A stretch of DNA of 33,958 nt, from the NCBI GenBank assembly GCA_001642005.1, contig LWCA01000285.1:167-34124 (forward strand), read 5' to 3'. Of this stretch, positions 1-9,329 are shown piece after piece (position 1 is the stretch's first letter; the number at the start of each line of letters is the position of its first letter). The notes below the pieces were generated by a model. That model saw only the letters and a list, made by a program, of their open reading frames with translations, had not been told where the DNA came from and searched no databases. The position numbers and the translations under genes are program-made. The stretch comes from Intoshia linei. Its lineage: Eukaryota > Orthonectida > Rhopaluridae.

Positions 1-78
1 AAAAAAAATATATGAATACTAAAATGCTTTTTTGACCGTGAAGTCGTCACCTTATCGTATTGAAATTTTTTGTGTGCA
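1..78 (+). repeat. Family 1 repeat, 5' piece (left direct copy)
   Basis: The first ~75 bases match 529-600 almost base for base, including the core TTTTTGACCGTGAAGTCGTC. The same segment recurs at 27446-27520, and inverted near 19740-19790. It is the left of two direct copies that bracket a hAT transposase relic. The copy is cut by the window edge and by the hAT sequence at about 78. Confidence 0.75.
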
Positions 79-81
79 GCT

Positions 82-528
82 GGTGTTGAAGCATCATATA
101 GAGTAACACAGCGAATAGCAAGAACTGGAAAACCACACAACATAGGAGAAACTTTGATTGGCCTGGCTTGCAAAGACATTTTATTTCTTATTATTGGAGA
201 AGATGCTAGCCGGTAACTAAAGAATGTTTCACTTTCGAATGATACAATTAACCGCCGAATCAAAGATGTGTCAAATGACATTATTGAACAAGTAGTTAAA
301 AAAATAAAAAATTCAAAATTTGGCTTGTTTTCAATACAAGTCGATGAAACCACAGACTTAGCAAATCATGCTGAACTTTGTGTATTTGTGCGTTATGTGT
401 TTAATGAGGATTTTGAAGATGAATTTCTTTTTTGTAAAAATTTGAAATTTAGAACTACAGCAAAAGAAGTTTTTAAGAAGGTTTCGGATTTCTTTGAAGC
501 ATATATTTTATGGGAAAAATTATATCGG
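82..528 (+). pseudogene. hAT transposase relic (ZBED5/FAM200-like)
   Basis: One frame reads a hAT-superfamily transposase segment of about 147 residues. It begins with a GVEASYRVTQRIARTGKPH-like stretch, passes through SNDTINRRIKD and reaches SIQVDETTDLANHAELCVFV, which holds the first catalytic Asp (VDETTD) of the hAT DDE fold. An in-frame TAA at 214-216 interrupts it, and both the N-terminal BED finger and the C-terminal half are missing, so it is dead. The wording resembles the ZBED5/FAM200 branch of hAT; this comes from family knowledge, not a search. Copies of family 1 lie directly on both sides. Confidence 0.8.
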
Positions 529-978
529 AAAAAAAATATATGAATACTAAAATGCTTTTTTGACCGTGAAGTCGTCACTTATTCGGATTAAAATTTTCTG
601 TGTGTGTTAACATGATTCAACTGTACCACCTGTAAATGTTTTGAAATTATAGGGCTGTTTTCATTAAAAAAAAGGTAATTTGGGGTTTTGGCCCTGAAGA
701 TATAATTTTTAGTAGTATAAAGTTTAAGATTTTAAATTCCACATCAATGTATATATTTTTTTAAATTCTCCAACTTGTTTGATTTTCAAAAAAAAAGACA
801 ATTGGGGTTTTTGACCCATAAGATGTGAATTTGGGAGGTTGAAATTTATCTTATTATACGTCCCGGAAAAAACTGTAATTGAAATGTTATTTTATAGAAT
901 TCTAAGACTCGTAGTTATTGAAATAAAGTGGATCACACAGGCACAAACAAATATTGTGTAGCATATTATATAAGGATA
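529..978 (+). repeat. Family 1 repeat, copy with 3' end
   Basis: About 450 bp matches the 3' half of the copies at 20210-20786 and 27066-27917. Shared blocks in order are GACCGTGAAGTCGTCAC, GGTAATTTGGGGTTTTGGCC, CCCGGAAAAAACTGT, ACACA-rich sequence and the terminal GCATATTATATAAG. There are no coding motifs. It is an unclassified interspersed repeat. Confidence 0.8.
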
Positions 979-1875
979 ATATTTATAAATTTAATTTTTA
1001 ATCAAATACATACTGTATTATAAGTCCAGTTATATTATATTTTTAATTTTGAAACTAAAAAAGGAATGACCATTAATTAATGAATTAAAAAATATATAAT
1101 TAATGTTTATTTGTTAGAATACAGATATGAAATGGTTACATTATATTTACAGAATCTGTATAATAAGATTTGAAATTTATAATAAAATATTATTAACATT
1201 CATATACATAAAATGTAATTGTGCAAAACGTTATGCTTGCTTCAATGTCATTAGTTCCAATATAAAGATTTTCCAGGTGAAAATCATCTAATCTCGAAAT
1301 ATCCATGCTTATTATAATAAAATATGATAAAAACAATAAATTATAATTCACTTATGTGATTTTTGGATACATGATGCAATTTACAATATTTATTTGTTAA
1401 TAGTTAAAGTTAATACGAAAGACCCATCAAAAACAAACTTTAAATATACATTTAAAATTTAAATTACAAATTGTATTTTATTATGAGCGATAAAAAAAAT
1501 CAAAACTGACGCATGCGGTATACGTTTTTCGCCGAGGAATGTGATTTTTCGAAAAAATTTTCGATAAATTATCGTGGTTAAAAAATAGATCTTCCCAATG
1601 CAGTAGCTTTGACAAAATCTAATCAATACCTTTTCAATTTTAAAACTTAATTAGAAAACATGAAACTTGAAATTTAAATAAAGTTGTCAATCTAATGAAA
1701 TTAAAATAAACTTTAACAAATTATCGTATTTATTCATTTCACAACATTTATATTAAGAGTTATATTGTGGAAACACATGGATTTGGGCATAAAGAGACAA
1801 TTACAAACATAGAAATTAAAAATTTAGTAATTTAAAATGTTTTTACAAAATAACTTTATAAAGATTAGACCTTAA
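979..1875. other. Region upstream of POLRMT
   Basis: AT-rich DNA with no convincing gene. It holds one weak minus-strand ORF (1193-1306). The stretch 1507-1577 is richer in G+C, with several CpG steps (GACGCATGCGG, TTTTTCGCCGAGG), and could be a promoter core for POLRMT, whose ATG lies 300 bp further on. No TATA box or initiator can be assigned with confidence. Confidence 0.4.
1193..1306 (-). CDS. Weak 37-codon ORF, possible terminal exon
   Basis: On the minus strand an ATG at 1306 opens 37 codons ending in TAA, starting MDISRLDDFHLENLYIG. The composition is less Lys/Asn-biased than random frames here, an AG lies just upstream of the ATG, and an AATAAA-type signal follows about 80 bp downstream. 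No family is recognised. It could be the last exon of a gene whose other exons I cannot find, or chance. Confidence 0.25.
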   Translation of the reverse strand: MDISRLDDFHLENLYIGTNDIEASITFCTITFYVYEC

Positions 1876-4800
1876 ATGAGACGAATAATCAGATTGAACC
1901 ATACAAGCATAAAAAATTTTTCCAAGGTAAAATTTTCAAAAAAGGTGGAAAAATTTACTAAAAATAAAAATACATTTATAAAAGAAATTAGTATACTAGA
2001 CACTAAAGCTATTACAAACGCTCGAAAGCAATTGAAGACTAAGTTAAAACATGCAACAAATTCAAAAATTAAAAGGATGAATTCAAAATCATACGACGAA
2101 TATAATGCATTATTAGAATCATATATAAGAGCATGTCTAAAATCAAATCAAACCAATGCAGCATTTAAGATAATGGAAACTATAACACGTCAAGATTGTA
2201 TCAAATTGAACAATGTTGGAGCAATAAGTCATTTATTTAATTATTTAGCTTTAATAAATGATTCAGAAAAAATGCACACAGCAATGAAAATTTTGAGATT
2301 ATCTGGTTTTAAGCCAACATTTGGTATATTATGTTGTAGATTGGAACATTTGAGTAGATTCTCAAATTGTAAAGAAAGCATCGCTAATGTCTTGAGTGAA
2401 ATTAAATTGTATTCATATGATTTAACTTTATTTAAACAATTTTGTTCAACTAATCCCAATGCACATTTTCACGTATTGAAGGCTATTAGAAAAGTATATC
2501 CAAACTTTGTTGAATCTTCTATATTAAGTTTTAAGTATAATAATTCTCTTTTAGAGTCATTGTGTATTGATTTTAGAAAAGAATTTAATGTAAATATTAA
2601 ACTTGGATTAAATTCAAATTCTGTTTATACAAATTTGTTGAACAAAAAATTGCACCACGATCAGTATAATTTTGAGTGTAATCATTATACAAATGTAAAA
2701 TCTATTGATACACGTGAAAAAATTGATGATAATACTAAAATTGCTAGAAGGAATTTGGAAAATCTTAAAGTGGAATGGAAAAGTTCATTAACCAATGCAT
2801 TTTCCTTTTCACTTCAAATTCTTAAAAATAATTCCATTAACCATGAAATGAAAAATTTGTTACCCTATTTTACTAGTTTACCTGCATCGTTTTTTATTGA
2901 CATGATGCTGCAAGATGTTAATATATTTGGTAATAATAATATCGACAAGTATGCTCCATCTAAATCAGCGCTAATATTCAATTTTGGTCAACGTGTGGTG
3001 TCTGAAATTAACGATCAACATGAAATTAACCAAAAATCAAAATCATTTTTACAGGCTTATGAACATTATATAAAGTATCTATCAAACAATGAAAATGTTA
3101 ATAATAGATTATTATGGTTGTATATTATTGAAAAATTTAATTTGGACTTAAAAATACCTTTCAAAGAAACTTCTCAACTTGCTATTAAAATGGTTGGAAA
3201 GTTTTTGTATGACATAATAATGAATAATATACAAGTTAAACCAATGAATTGTACGAATAATAGAAAAGTTCCGGCTTTTTATGAAGTTTACAGGCTTAGT
3301 AATTCATCTTTGGAAAGAGCTATTAGGCCACATCCTAGTTTTATTAAAATCTTTAAGGATGCGAAACTATCTGATTTATCTTTTTATAATTACGAATTAC
3401 CCATGTTGTCACCTCCACTTCCTTGGATAACCTCAAATTATGGAGGATTTTTACGACACAGAGCAGCATTCATTCGCACTAAAGGCAACAATAATTTAAT
3501 CAATTTTAAGCTCAAACGAGTGCCAAATAAACAGCTTTACCCCATCTATGACTCAATTAATACCATATCCAATGTGCCATGGAAAGTGAATACGACAATT
3601 TTATTTGTAGCCAGAAAAGTGTTTCAATCCGGCGGTGATATGAAATTGGCTATACCCAAAAGTCCATCATATTACGATAACCCAAAAACTTTACTCGATT
3701 TTGATAATTCCAAACAAAAATACTACCCATATCTTAAATTGTTTCGAAAAGAAAAGGCTGAAATGTACAGTTTGTGGTGCACAGAATTATACAGACTGTC
3801 TATTGCTAATCATTACAAGCAAAACTATTTTTGGTTTCCTCAAAATTTAGACTTTAGAGGACGCTTGTATGCATGCCCGCCCCATTTTAGTCATATTGGA
3901 TCCGATTTATCTCGTAGTTTACTTTTATTTGCAAACGGAAAGGAACTTGGACCCAATGGATTGAATTGGCTTAAAATTCATTGTATCAATCTAACTGGTA
4001 AATATAAAAAATGTACAAACCAAGAAAGATTATCAATTTGTAATGAATTAATGTCCGAAATTATCGATTCAGCAAAGTACCCACTGCATGGACGAAAATG
4101 GTGGCAAGACTCTGAAGATCCTTGGCAAACTCTTGCAGCATGTACTGAAATTTATAAAGCTAACCAGGTTAATAAACCAGAAGAATATATATGTTGTCTA
4201 CCTGTTCATCAAGATGGATCGTGTAATGGCTTACAACATTACGCTGCATTAGGTCGTGATGATATTGGAGCAGAATCGGTTAATCTCAAAAATTTACCAC
4301 GTCCAAGTGATGTTTATAGTTATGTTGTAGATGTTATTGAAAAAAAAAGAAAAATTCAAGCCGTAGATAATATTATTGCCCGGGAATTGGAAAATGTTAT
4401 TACAAGGAAAATTATTAAACAAACTGTAATGACTACAGTTTATGGTGTCACTAGATATGGTGCCAGAAGTCAAGTCATGACAAAGTTAAATGATTTGCCA
4501 GGTATTAATAAAGACAATGTTTTCAAATGGGCTTCGTATATTGTTGATTGTACATTTTCTTGTCTTCAGAGTATGTTCACTTCTTCCAGGGATATTCAAA
4601 ATTGGCTTATTAATTGTGCTAGGTATTTGGTTGATTCTGATGTCGTTGTGGAATGGAAAACTCCTTTGGGTTTACCGGTTTTACAACCTTATTTTTCTTT
4701 ACAAAAATATAATAAATCCAATGGAATCAGTGAAGAAACAATTAATAAACGTAAGCAGTATACCGCTATACCTCCCAATTTTATTCACAGTTTGGATGCT

Positions 4801-5696
4801 TCTCATATGATGCTCACTTCATTGTATAGTGTTTCTTCTAATTTTACTTTTGTTTCTGTACATGATTGCTTTTGGACTCATCCTTCTACTGTCGAAATTA
4901 TGAATAAGGTAATTTATATATTATTTGGGAACAAATTAAATTTTGCAATTTTTTTTATTTTTCAAACAACCATCTCACAAAAACATGGATTATCTGACTC
5001 AATAAAGTATTTAATCAATGTTAACCATAGAACTATCAGTAGTGTTGATTTTAACCACATAATTTACTCAAAAAGTAATATAAATTGATTGCAACTTTTA
5101 TTTTTGAAATGAACGTATTTGAAAATAATGAATTATCAAGTGATAAAAATTTTGGGGATCCATGTTGTAGATTTTTAAAATGATGGTTTATTTTCTGATG
5201 AAGCGCCGGAAAAACACATTTTACCCATCAGTAGTAATATTTATGTCTCAAAATTGGTCTTAGAACGAAAAAAGGTGGTGAAAATCACCACCGCTGGTAG
5301 TTCTAGGGTTACCAAATGTAAACAAAATATGTGTACGTAAAAAATTGTTAAAAAATTAAATAAATTGTGTTTTTAGGTCTGTCGGGAGCAATTTGTAGCT
5401 TTACACAGCCAGCCAATATTGTCAGATTTAAGAGATCAATTTACCGAATTGATTAAAAAAGATTCAAAGTATTTATATTTAGATGTAATTATATTGATTA
5501 TAGATACGCCATTAAACCAAATTCAAAACAAAAAGTTTTTGATAATATACCCAAAACCGGTAATACTGTGTTATTAAAATAATTTTCTTGATTTGATCAC
5601 ATTTACTTTTATTATAAATTAAATTATTAATAATTTTTATTATTAGGAACCTTTGATTTGAATTCAATTTTAAAGTCGGAATATTTTTTTAGTTAA
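1876..5696 (+). CDS. POLRMT: Mitochondrial DNA-directed RNA polymerase (4 exons)
   Basis: Single-subunit, T7-like RNA polymerase that transcribes mitochondrial DNA in the matrix. Exons: 1876-4908, 5377-5468, 5504-5559 and 5647-5696; phases join cleanly to 1076 aa (human about 1230). The N-terminus is Arg/Lys-rich without acids (MRRIIRLNHTSIKNFSKVK), as in a mitochondrial presequence. A helical PPR-like part lies around residues 75-170. The palm and fingers are intact: DFRGRLYACPPHF (659), HQDGSCNGLQHYAALG with catalytic D780, RKIIKQTVMTTVYGVTRYG with K848 and Y856, PPNFIHSLD, and FVSVHDCFW with D997. The C-terminus ends in YFFS, as in animals. The loop before PPNFIHS is shorter than in human. 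Exon 1 carries 94% of the coding sequence. An AATAAA lies at 5716-5721. The family call is secure; only the 35-nt intron 2 is unusual. Confidence 0.96.
5377..5468 (+). CDS. POLRMT: POLRMT exon 2
   Basis: This exon follows a 468-nt intron (GTAATT at 4909, TTTTTAG at 5371-5376). It starts in phase 0 with VCREQFVALHSQPILSDL, matching the segment after the catalytic HDC motif in animal POLRMT. It ends in phase 2 before GTATTT at 5469. Confidence 0.9.
5504..5696 (+). CDS. POLRMT: POLRMT exons 3 and 4
   Basis: Exon 3 (5504-5559) encodes YAIKPNSKQKVFDNIPKTG. After an 87-nt intron (5560-5646), exon 4 (5647-5696) encodes TFDLNSILKSEYFFS and TAA. This matches the conserved end of animal POLRMT (PKPGxFDLxxVxxSxYFFS). 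Exon 2 reaches this frame only by removing 35 nt (5469-5503) or 14 nt (5469-5482). Confidence 0.85.
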
Positions 5697-5715
5697 TTAT
5701 TTGTATATTTTGTAT

Positions 5716-5721
5716 AATAAA
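5716..5721 (+). promoter_or_regulatory. POLRMT polyadenylation signal
   Basis: A canonical AATAAA lies 20 bp after the POLRMT stop codon. Confidence 0.55.
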
Positions 5722-5884
5722 CGATAAACAGTCGCCTCTATATAATGTGCCAATATTAACATTTTTTGCTAATGCAATAAAATCAAATATTGTATAATTA
5801 TAATGATTGATAACATTAATTACAATGTAATCAATTATTTCACTTTCCACGTAGTTGCCATGCATTTATTATCATTTTAGGATA

Positions 5885-6047
5885 TAACAAAGTGTCCAGA
5901 AAAATACGTACTATCACTTAGTTTATTTGGAATAAATTTTAAGCCGAAAATTTTTATTCGTCATTATAGATAAGTAGTTTTGGCTTTACATTTATCACCA
6001 AATAAACTTAAATTGATATTAGATATTTTTTCTGGCCATTTTATATA
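5885..6047. mobile_element. Hairpin MITE (family 3), complete copy, Tc1/mariner-like
   Basis: About 60-bp inverted arms, roughly 80% alike, flank a ~27-base loop. The left arm starts TGTCCAGAAAAATACGTA and the right arm ends in its near-complement TATTTTTTCTGGCCA. Both arms carry a block like AGTTTATTTGG near AAGCC. A TA-rich flank and GGCCAGAAAA-type ends suggest a Tc1/mariner-derived MITE. It lies between the convergent ends of POLRMT and the minus-strand genes. Confidence 0.7.
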
Positions 6048-6473
6048 ACAATGTGACACTAATCATATTAATTAAAAAAAATAATTTATTTTAGACACAC
6101 TTCACGTACAAACTTTTCGTCAATTTTAAAAAAAGACATGAATTTATATGAACTGGGTCAAAATATTTGAAATACTTCTACTCAAATATTTTTTTAAGTA
6201 CTATTGTAAAAAAATAATTTTATGTTTATAATAATAAGAGTAAAACGAATTTAAAAAGGATAAAATTTAATTCATTACTTTTGTGATTATTTTATTAGCA
6301 TAGATATTAACTATTTTTTTACATAGAAAATTGGTACGAATTTAAATTGAATTTAACAAATAAATATGACTTAAATTTGTTTATAGTTTTTGAACATATA
6401 TTTTCAACTTTAATAATTAATTTACTAACATTAATTAATGTCGAAAATGATCTTTCACAAGGTCCAATGGTCA
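6048..6473. other. Intergenic DNA, no gene seen
   Basis: AT-rich sequence between the hairpin MITE and the orphan exon. One short plus-strand stretch after TTTTAG at 6091-6096 stays open for 18 codons to TGA but joins to nothing. Confidence 0.4.
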
Positions 6474-6644
6474 TTAGTATACCGATTTATCGAGTTTTGT
6501 GACAGATAAATCGCCGAAAACGTGCATATTTCCATTGTCCAAGTAGCCTTGGACTATTTTTTCTTTATCCAATGTCTCAATCATATCCTTGCTTACAAAA
6601 TGACCTTCCTTTAGTAATTTAATGTTGAAATGGTTTTGAGAAGG
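6474..6644 (-). CDS. Orphan coding-like exon with stop, unknown product
   Basis: The minus-strand frame from 6644 (after an AG at 6646-6645) encodes 56 residues, beginning PSQNHFNIKLLKEGHFVSKD and ending DLSVTKLDKSVY with TAA at 6476-6474. Its mix of Gly, Asp, Glu, His and Val is protein-like and stands out from neighbouring DNA; I know no family for it. It lies beyond the MITE that abuts the stop of the 6838-8267 gene, so it may be that gene's older last exon or an isoform, but no phase-0 donor in the preceding exon joins it cleanly. It could also be a transposon fragment. Confidence 0.45.
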   Translation of the reverse strand, partial: PSQNHFNIKLLKEGHFVSKDMIETLDKEKIVQGYLDNGNMHVFGDLSVTKLDKSVY

Positions 6645-6708
6645 CTTATGATGAAATCATTTCAATATTCGAAATTTTTAAGTTTTATAAATTCAGATAA
6701 AATTTAAA

Positions 6709-6835
6709 GTGGCCGGAAAAAACACGTAATATCAATTTTAGTTTATTTGGTGTTAAATGTAAAGCCAAAACTACTTATCTATGATGACGAACGAAAATTT
6801 TCGGCTTAAAATTTATTCTATTTTAAAAATATTTT
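6709..6835. mobile_element. Hairpin MITE (family 3), truncated copy
   Basis: One arm (GTGGCCGGAAAAAACACGTA to AAGCCAAAACTACTTATC), the loop and part of the second arm (AATTTTCGGCTTAAAA) match the copy at 5885-6047 in opposite orientation. The end of the second arm is lost. It abuts the stop codon of the minus-strand gene at 6838. Confidence 0.7.
6812..6817 (-). promoter_or_regulatory. Minus-strand polyadenylation signal inside a MITE
   Basis: AATAAA on the minus strand lies about 20 bp beyond the TGA at 6840-6838. The hexamer is part of the family 3 arm (AATAAATTTTAAGCC), so the transposon may supply this gene's 3'-end signal. Confidence 0.45.
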
Positions 6836-6837
6836 AT

Positions 6838-8267
6838 TCAAGTATGATCTGTAATATATCCACTTCGTTCAGGATCAATTATAGTTGTTTTAGTATGAAT
6901 TTTTCTAGATAATTTATTAGGCGACGCAATACGCCTTTCTGGAATAGGACTTTTATTTCGTATGTACCATTCATTTATAAACTTTTCTTTATTCTGTGGC
7001 TTTATCTAATAAAAACTATGTATTTTTATTTTTTAAACTTACAGCTATATTTAGAGATTCTATACTTGAGTATTTATATCTAATTTTTTTTAAAATTGTT
7101 AAATTTAGAATTCAAATTATTACAAATTTTTCAACGTTCGGGATGTATATAATTCATCGAATTCTAAAATGTTTTGGATTAATTAATTATTAATTTTTTT
7201 TACCTGTCGATAATCCGTTTTGAGATATTTTTTTATTGAATTGGTATTGACTTTGTCTGGTTTTTTTTTTAAATAATGTTTTCTTTGGCTTTATTAACGT
7301 TATTTCCGATATGTTTTCTATCATTTAAATTTATAATTTTAGACAATAAAAATCTTACCCAGTTTGGTTTTATCGTAGATTAAATTTTCTCTAGTTATAT
7401 CCATTAAGGTACAGTCATTCAATGCCACAATTGCGTTAGGGTCCATTTTGTGTTTTATCTTTGATAAACTAAATTGAATAGAATTTTTTTTGTAAGTCAA
7501 TTTTTATTACATGAACATATTATTACAAATTATATTTAATGGACTATATTAAAAGGGAGTAGTGCTCACCGAGTATATTATAAATTTAATATTATTGATT
7601 TTAATTAAATTTAAATTTTATTTTCATTACGTTTTATCAGCTTCAGTTAAACGTCAAAATAAAAAAAAACGTAATTTTACTAAATCTATAATAATTACCT
7701 ATTAGATATAACTATTGCTGTGAAAATTCCGTGATCATCTGCTTTAGGTTTGTAAATTATATAATCTTGAGGTATATTTATGAAATAGCAGAATTGAATA
7801 AATGGCTAAAATGTAGACTATATATAATGTAGTATAAAACCATCCTCAACGGGGTCATGCAAAATTTTATAGTTGAATTATTTACAGAAATAAAATATAA
7901 TGATAATTGTTCAATGATATTAATTATTTCCAATTAACTAACGCCATCTAATTTAAATATCTTTTTCCATTATTCTTAATTTAAGACTAAATTGAATTGA
8001 ATATCTTAAATATATGAAATGACAAGTGACGCAAAGATTTAATAATTTTGAAAATATAATTAAAAATACCAATTGATAATTGACGATTTTATTAAACGGT
8101 TTCATTTGAGCATTTAAAAAATTTTTGGTAATATATTCATAATGTTGATCAGTACACAATTGAGGTTTTGTCATCTGCAAATTAAAATAAAAAGATAATC
8201 TGTAATGATATACATCATTATTTACATAAAGTAAATTAGCTAAAAATGTGTGTCTGTCTGTAACCAT
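6838..8267 (-). CDS. Eight-exon gene, unrecognised basic protein (~240 aa)
   Basis: I do not recognise this protein. Exons on the minus strand: 8267-8226, 8174-8070, 7805-7699, 7468-7359, 7317-7204, 7163-7124, 7079-7043 and 7005-6838. Every junction is GT-AG and phase-matched, giving ATG to TGA with 240 codons, which is hard to obtain by chance. The middle reads ADDHGIFTAIVISNSLSK and HKMDPNAIVALNDCTLMD; the C-terminal third is Lys/Arg/Ser-rich (KTLFKKKTRQ, SPIPERRIASPNKLSRK), with no membrane segment and possible Ser-Pro phosphorylation sites. Introns of 37, 40, 41, 44 and 51 nt are unusually short. The start is less sure: ATG 8267 could be read internally, or exon 8174 could begin with its own ATG. 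It may be the C-terminal part of the kinase-like gene upstream. Confidence 0.75.
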
Positions 8268-9329
8268 TTATTTAATCATTTAAGAGGCGTAGAATTTAAA
8301 AACTTTCTTAATGGTTAAAATCCAAAATGACCTTTTTAAATAAAAAATATTCCAGGATTTTAAAAACAATAATTCTGATCTAAATGATTTAAAATTATGA
8401 ACGTTAGTATCAATGGTACCTTAAAAACTTGTATCTTAAAGTACAAAATCCCAAATTACTCATTATTTTGAAAAATTAAAAAAACAAATTGTTCTAAATA
8501 CATTAGGGTGTCACATTTAAAAAATTTGTGAATTTCTTTGGCGTCTAGTATAGGTTTCGTGTATTCATAAAATATTAATATGATTATTAATTATTTTAAA
8601 AACAAATGCATATTCGAGTGCAATACCATTTTAACATTCTCATACAAAAATATTAATGAAAAATTTAAACTAAACTCTAATTTAGTTAATTCCAGTTAAA
8701 GTTTATTTATTATTATCCTATAATATAGCAGATAATTAAAATAGTTTTCCCCGCTCAAGTAGTGACTTTTGATGTCAATAAATTTATATAAATAATAAAT
8801 ATTAAAATATTTACATAAATATCATCTTATATTTTTTAGGAATACACCTAACGTAACGTAACGTAACCTAACGTAAACTATACGCACTTTATTCTTTTAA
8901 ATACGTGTGCAGTGCACATTGTGCACCCTAATGTATCTCTACTGTATAATTTCTACAGTATATAGCCCAATCGTCAACTGATACAGCCATATTTTAATTT
9001 TTGAAATACACCGTAATATTTACAGTTAATGAATCAGCGTATGCCTACAAATGCAGTCGTCGCTGATACGAATAAACCCTTTTATAATGTTGAGTACCTC
9101 AAAATCTATAGGTAATTCAAAAATAAATGATACCACGTGAATCGATGTATTCATATGTGTAATGTGTATAATTGTTCATATATAATTAATTATCTAACGA
9201 AAAAGGCGTCATTTTTATACTAGTAACAAGTGTAATGAAAGCTGTGGACTTTTCATACATTTATCACCCAAAATGAATTAATTATTTCACTGAAAAGGAG
9301 TGGAATTATGATGATGTGCTTTATAGTTA
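8268..9329. other. No gene seen between two minus-strand genes
   Basis: AT-rich DNA. A minus-strand stretch at 8379-8332 (IRIIVFKILEYFLFKK between AG and GT) and the block 9282-9180 have short exon-like openings but do not fit neighbouring phases. A pentamer tract lies at 8847-8876. Confidence 0.4.
8847..8876 (-). repeat. Telomere-like pentamer tract
   Basis: Read on the minus strand it is six pentamers: TTACG, TTAGG, TTACG, TTACG, TTACG, TTAGG. TTAGG is the common arthropod telomere unit. The tract is too short to be more than a degenerate interstitial repeat. Confidence 0.5.

Noticed and set aside
4490-4810. 106-codon plus-strand frame inside POLRMT
   Set aside because: It overlaps the highly conserved polymerase frame and has no motif; a shadow frame.
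5469-5482. 14-nt alternative to POLRMT intron 2
   Set aside because: It also restores the frame, but 14 nt is below any plausible spliceosomal intron; the 35-nt choice fits the other short introns here.
6097-6156. Plus-strand 18-codon opening after TTTTAG
   Set aside because: POLRMT already has its conserved C-terminus at 5696, and no donor precedes this in phase.
8332-8379. Minus-strand 16-codon exon candidate between AG and GT
   Set aside because: Phase would allow joining to the 8174 exon, but the hydrophobic sequence fits neither neighbour; too short to accept without transcripts.
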